Source of the DNA: an uncultured Actinomycetes bacterium
GTDB taxonomy: Bacteria > Actinomycetota > Actinomycetes > Nanopelagicales > Nanopelagicaceae
DNA: 8,082 bases
NCBI GenBank assembly: GCA_903897475.1
Contig: CAIUBS010000045.1
Coordinates: forward strand, 1 to 8,082
Direction: 5' to 3'
The translations under genes and the position numbers were made by a program. This document shows, piece after piece, positions 6,072 to 8,082 of this stretch. The notes below the pieces were generated by a model that worked only from the letters and a program-made list of their open reading frames with translations, did no database searches and was not told the DNA's origin. The stretch's first letter is position 1, and every line of letters begins with the position of its first letter.

Positions 6072-6955
6072 AAGAGCAAACTCGCAAGCTCACTTCTAGC
6101 TTTGATTAATCTTGGATCTGTTGGATCAACTAGATTAAATAGTTGAATCAAATGAGCTTTGGCCTTATCTCTTTCCTCTGCTTGAAAGTTCCTAATCGAT
6201 CTAAGCAGCCGATCAAATGCTGCTTGATTATTACCTGAGGCTATCTCAATGTCTGCACACATTAATTGGCTAGTTAAATCATTATCCTTAGCATTTTTTA
6301 GAACTAACTCAGGGTCTAGGCCATCTATTCTGAGCATTAAGTTAACTTGGGCAAGACCAATTGTTGCAACTGGATCATTTGGTTTGCGTCTAAGCCATGA
6401 CTCATATGCAGTTTTTGCCGCTTTGTAATCTCCTTTTTCCAATGCAGAATAAGCAGCTTGCTCCTCTGGCTCCATGGGAATTTCAGTCGGGCCCACTGGC
6501 GCCTGGCCAACTCCTTTTTGAGATGCTAGCTCTAGCAGTTTATTAATAACTAATCTGACCTGATCAATTGGAGGCACTGATTCAAATAATGGCAGTAACT
6601 GCTCTGCCACAATTGCGATCGCAATTGGAACAGCCTTAACCTGTAATGCTTGAGCTACCTGCGGTTGGCCATCTACATCTACAGTTCCAAGTAACCAACT
6701 ACCATTATCAGCACTTTCTAACTTACCTAGAGTCTCTAGTATTTCTTTAGATTGTGAGCTTCTTGGTGACCAGCAGAGCAAAACAACAACTTTTTCTTTG
6801 GATTTAGCAACAAACTCAGAAACTAAATTTTCTTGAGTTACCGCAACTCCTGGCATAGGAGTATCTGAAGGAGCAGGTTTTTTTAATGTTGATAAATCAA
6901 ATGCATTACCAAAATTTGCTCCACCCTTTGGTGGAATTGCTCGATTAAAACTCAT
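6068..6955 (-). CDS. CnoX/YbbN-like protein: thioredoxin fold plus TPR
   Basis: A 295-residue, probably cytoplasmic protein. Residues about 35-145 form a thioredoxin-like domain: beta strand VVVLLCWSPRS, then DVDGQPQVAQALQVKAVPIAI with the characteristic cis-proline P110. The active-site position reads W62-S-P-R-S66 where classical thioredoxin has WCGPC, so both redox cysteines are gone; only C61, just before the Trp, is present. The C-terminal part (from about 164) is helical with TPR-like units (AYSALEKGDYKAAKTAYESW). This matches the YbbN/CnoX chaperone-like family, and the WSPRS form is recalled from mycobacterial homologues. It more likely acts as a protein-binding holdase or adaptor than as a reductase. 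ATG 6955 overlaps the DUF4032 stop (ATGA), and its own stop overlaps the MFS start. Confidence 0.85.
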   Translation of the reverse strand: MSFNRAIPPKGGANFGNAFDLSTLKKPAPSDTPMPGVAVTQENLVSEFVAKSKEKVVVLLCWSPRSSQSKEILETLGKLESADNGSWLLGTVDVDGQPQVAQALQVKAVPIAIAIVAEQLLPLFESVPPIDQVRLVINKLLELASQKGVGQAPVGPTEIPMEPEEQAAYSALEKGDYKAAKTAYESWLRRKPNDPVATIGLAQVNLMLRIDGLDPELVLKNAKDNDLTSQLMCADIEIASGNNQAAFDRLLRSIRNFQAEERDKAKAHLIQLFNLVDPTDPRLIKARSELASLLF

Positions 6956-8082
6956 TTGCCAACAACCACTCCAGAATCCATTCGGTAAGGTAGAACCTTC
7001 TCAATATAATCTTGAGTTGCAAAATCTAGCCCAACATCTCGGCCTAACTTCTCACCTAAGTACCATCTATTCTCTAGGACTTCATGAAATAGCTGGGCTG
7101 GCTCAACTCTGCCCTTTAAATCTTCTGGGACTTGATTTACTACCCGCTTAAATACATCAGATAGCCACTGCTTCACCACAATTGCATGAGGTGTGCTAGG
7201 TGGAAACTCACGTGCTTTATATCGATCGTATGAAGCAAGTAGCCGCTTTGCTTGCAACTCTTCGGCTTGCAATCCCATTAGTTCCTCTAATCTATTTGCA
7301 TGGTACCTAGCTGCAACTAATTTAGGTTGAAACTTAATTGATCCCTTATCACCAGTTGTAGTTACCTCTACCTCTTCAACGGCAAAGCCAAGATCTTGTA
7401 GTGATCTCATGGCACGCTCTACTGCTTGACGATCTGAGGCATCTAATATTTGTGGCTCCTTTAGCATCTTCCATAATCTGCGATATCTTCTTATAACCCC
7501 ATCAGATGCTCTTACAGGATTTATCTCCTTAGATAAAACTCCAGCAGATGCTAAATCCTCTAACTCAGCTGCCACATTAAAGTGCGCAAGTTCCAAATCA
7601 TGCTCTCGCTGACCATCACTTAAGGACTTTTGAAACTCACCAGTTTCAGCATCAACTAAGTAGGCCGCAAAATCATTAGCATCTCTTCTAAATAAGGTAT
7701 TTGAAAGTGAGCAATCTCCCCACCAAAAACCAAGTAGATGCATTCTTACCAACAAAAGTGCTAAAGCATTTGCCATATTTAAAATTTCAGTCGGAGTTAC
7801 TGCTCCACTTAAAATAACTCGGTACGGTAATGAGTACGGTAAGTACTTGGTTACCAACGCTGCAGGTAATTCATTGCCATCACTATCAACTCTGCCTTCA
7901 ATAACTGCAACTGGTTCAACGCAGGGTGCAGTACGCTGATTTAAATCCCTAAGCAATGTGTACTCCCGGTTTGCAAACTCTGGCACCGTTTCTTTAACTG
8001 CAAATATCTCACTATTACTCTTGTTTGGATTTGATCTAATTAATCGGACAACATGTCGAGAGATACCTCGCATAGAGGTTAA
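6952..8082 (-). CDS. DUF4032 protein with a kinase-like (LPS kinase-type) fold, 5' end cut off
   Basis: 376 codons are visible and the frame stays open to the window edge (L-T-S before M-R-G-I-S-R-H-V-V-R). In actinobacterial relatives the RGISRHVVR motif lies some tens of residues inside the protein, so the ATG at 8071-8073 is probably internal and the true start lies outside the window. Kinase-like marks, numbered from that Met: K27 in FAVKE (ATP lysine), E37 in NREY (helix C glutamate), G119-D120-C-S-L-S-N125 (catalytic loop) and D141 in LVDAETG (metal-binding aspartate, DFG position). The C-terminal half carries the DUF4032 region, including LFHEVLENRWYLGEKLG and DYIEKVLP. Activity and substrate are unknown. 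It leads the leftward set and overlaps the next gene by four bases. Confidence 0.88.
   Translation of the reverse strand, partial: LTSMRGISRHVVRLIRSNPNKSNSEIFAVKETVPEFANREYTLLRDLNQRTAPCVEPVAVIEGRVDSDGNELPAALVTKYLPYSLPYRVILSGAVTPTEILNMANALALLLVRMHLLGFWWGDCSLSNTLFRRDANDFAAYLVDAETGEFQKSLSDGQREHDLELAHFNVAAELEDLASAGVLSKEINPVRASDGVIRRYRRLWKMLKEPQILDASDRQAVERAMRSLQDLGFAVEEVEVTTTGDKGSIKFQPKLVAARYHANRLEELMGLQAEELQAKRLLASYDRYKAREFPPSTPHAIVVKQWLSDVFKRVVNQVPEDLKGRVEPAQLFHEVLENRWYLGEKLGRDVGLDFATQDYIEKVLPYRMDSGVVVGK

Overview
The window looks like a compact, AT-rich actinobacterial chromosome segment. It has short intergenic gaps, ATGA and TTGA overlaps between genes, and three of its six protein genes most likely start at TTG. 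The actinobacterial assignment rests on three genes: a DUF4032 kinase-like gene (a family typical of Actinobacteria), a PriA-type HisA, and a thioredoxin-fold/TPR protein with a WSPRS site of the kind recalled from mycobacterial homologues. Low GC plus compactness suggests a streamlined freshwater lineage such as acI/Nanopelagicales. That placement is inference and was not tested by phylogeny.

Layout: (1) 1-60, the 3' part of a tRNA-Lys(CTT). (2) 154-996 (-), a four-helix DUF2231 membrane domain fused to a C-terminal cytochrome b5 domain with an acidic repeat tail. (3) 997-1087, a divergent promoter region whose two predicted -10 boxes overlap. (4) 1088-2392 (+), hisD, followed by an APC-family amino acid permease at 2438-3943 (+). 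(5) A strong bidirectional hairpin terminator at 3955-3987. (6) A leftward set in transcription order: DUF4032 kinase-like gene (cut by the right window edge), CnoX/YbbN-like thioredoxin-TPR gene, MFS transporter and, after a 93-bp gap, hisA/priA. The first three overlap by 4 bases at each junction.

How it works together: HisD (last two steps of histidine synthesis) and HisA/PriA (ProFAR isomerisation, possibly also the TrpF step) lie on converging transcription units separated by a permease and a shared terminator, so no classical his operon is present here. The DUF4032-thioredoxin/TPR pair is probably translationally coupled, but its function is unknown. Most of the window is ordinary core metabolism. 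The points most worth checking are the DUF2231-cytochrome b5 fusion, whose heme domain is predicted to lie outside the cytoplasmic membrane, and the loss of the normally conserved loop-5 tryptophan in HisA/PriA. No mobile elements, CRISPR arrays or defence genes were seen.
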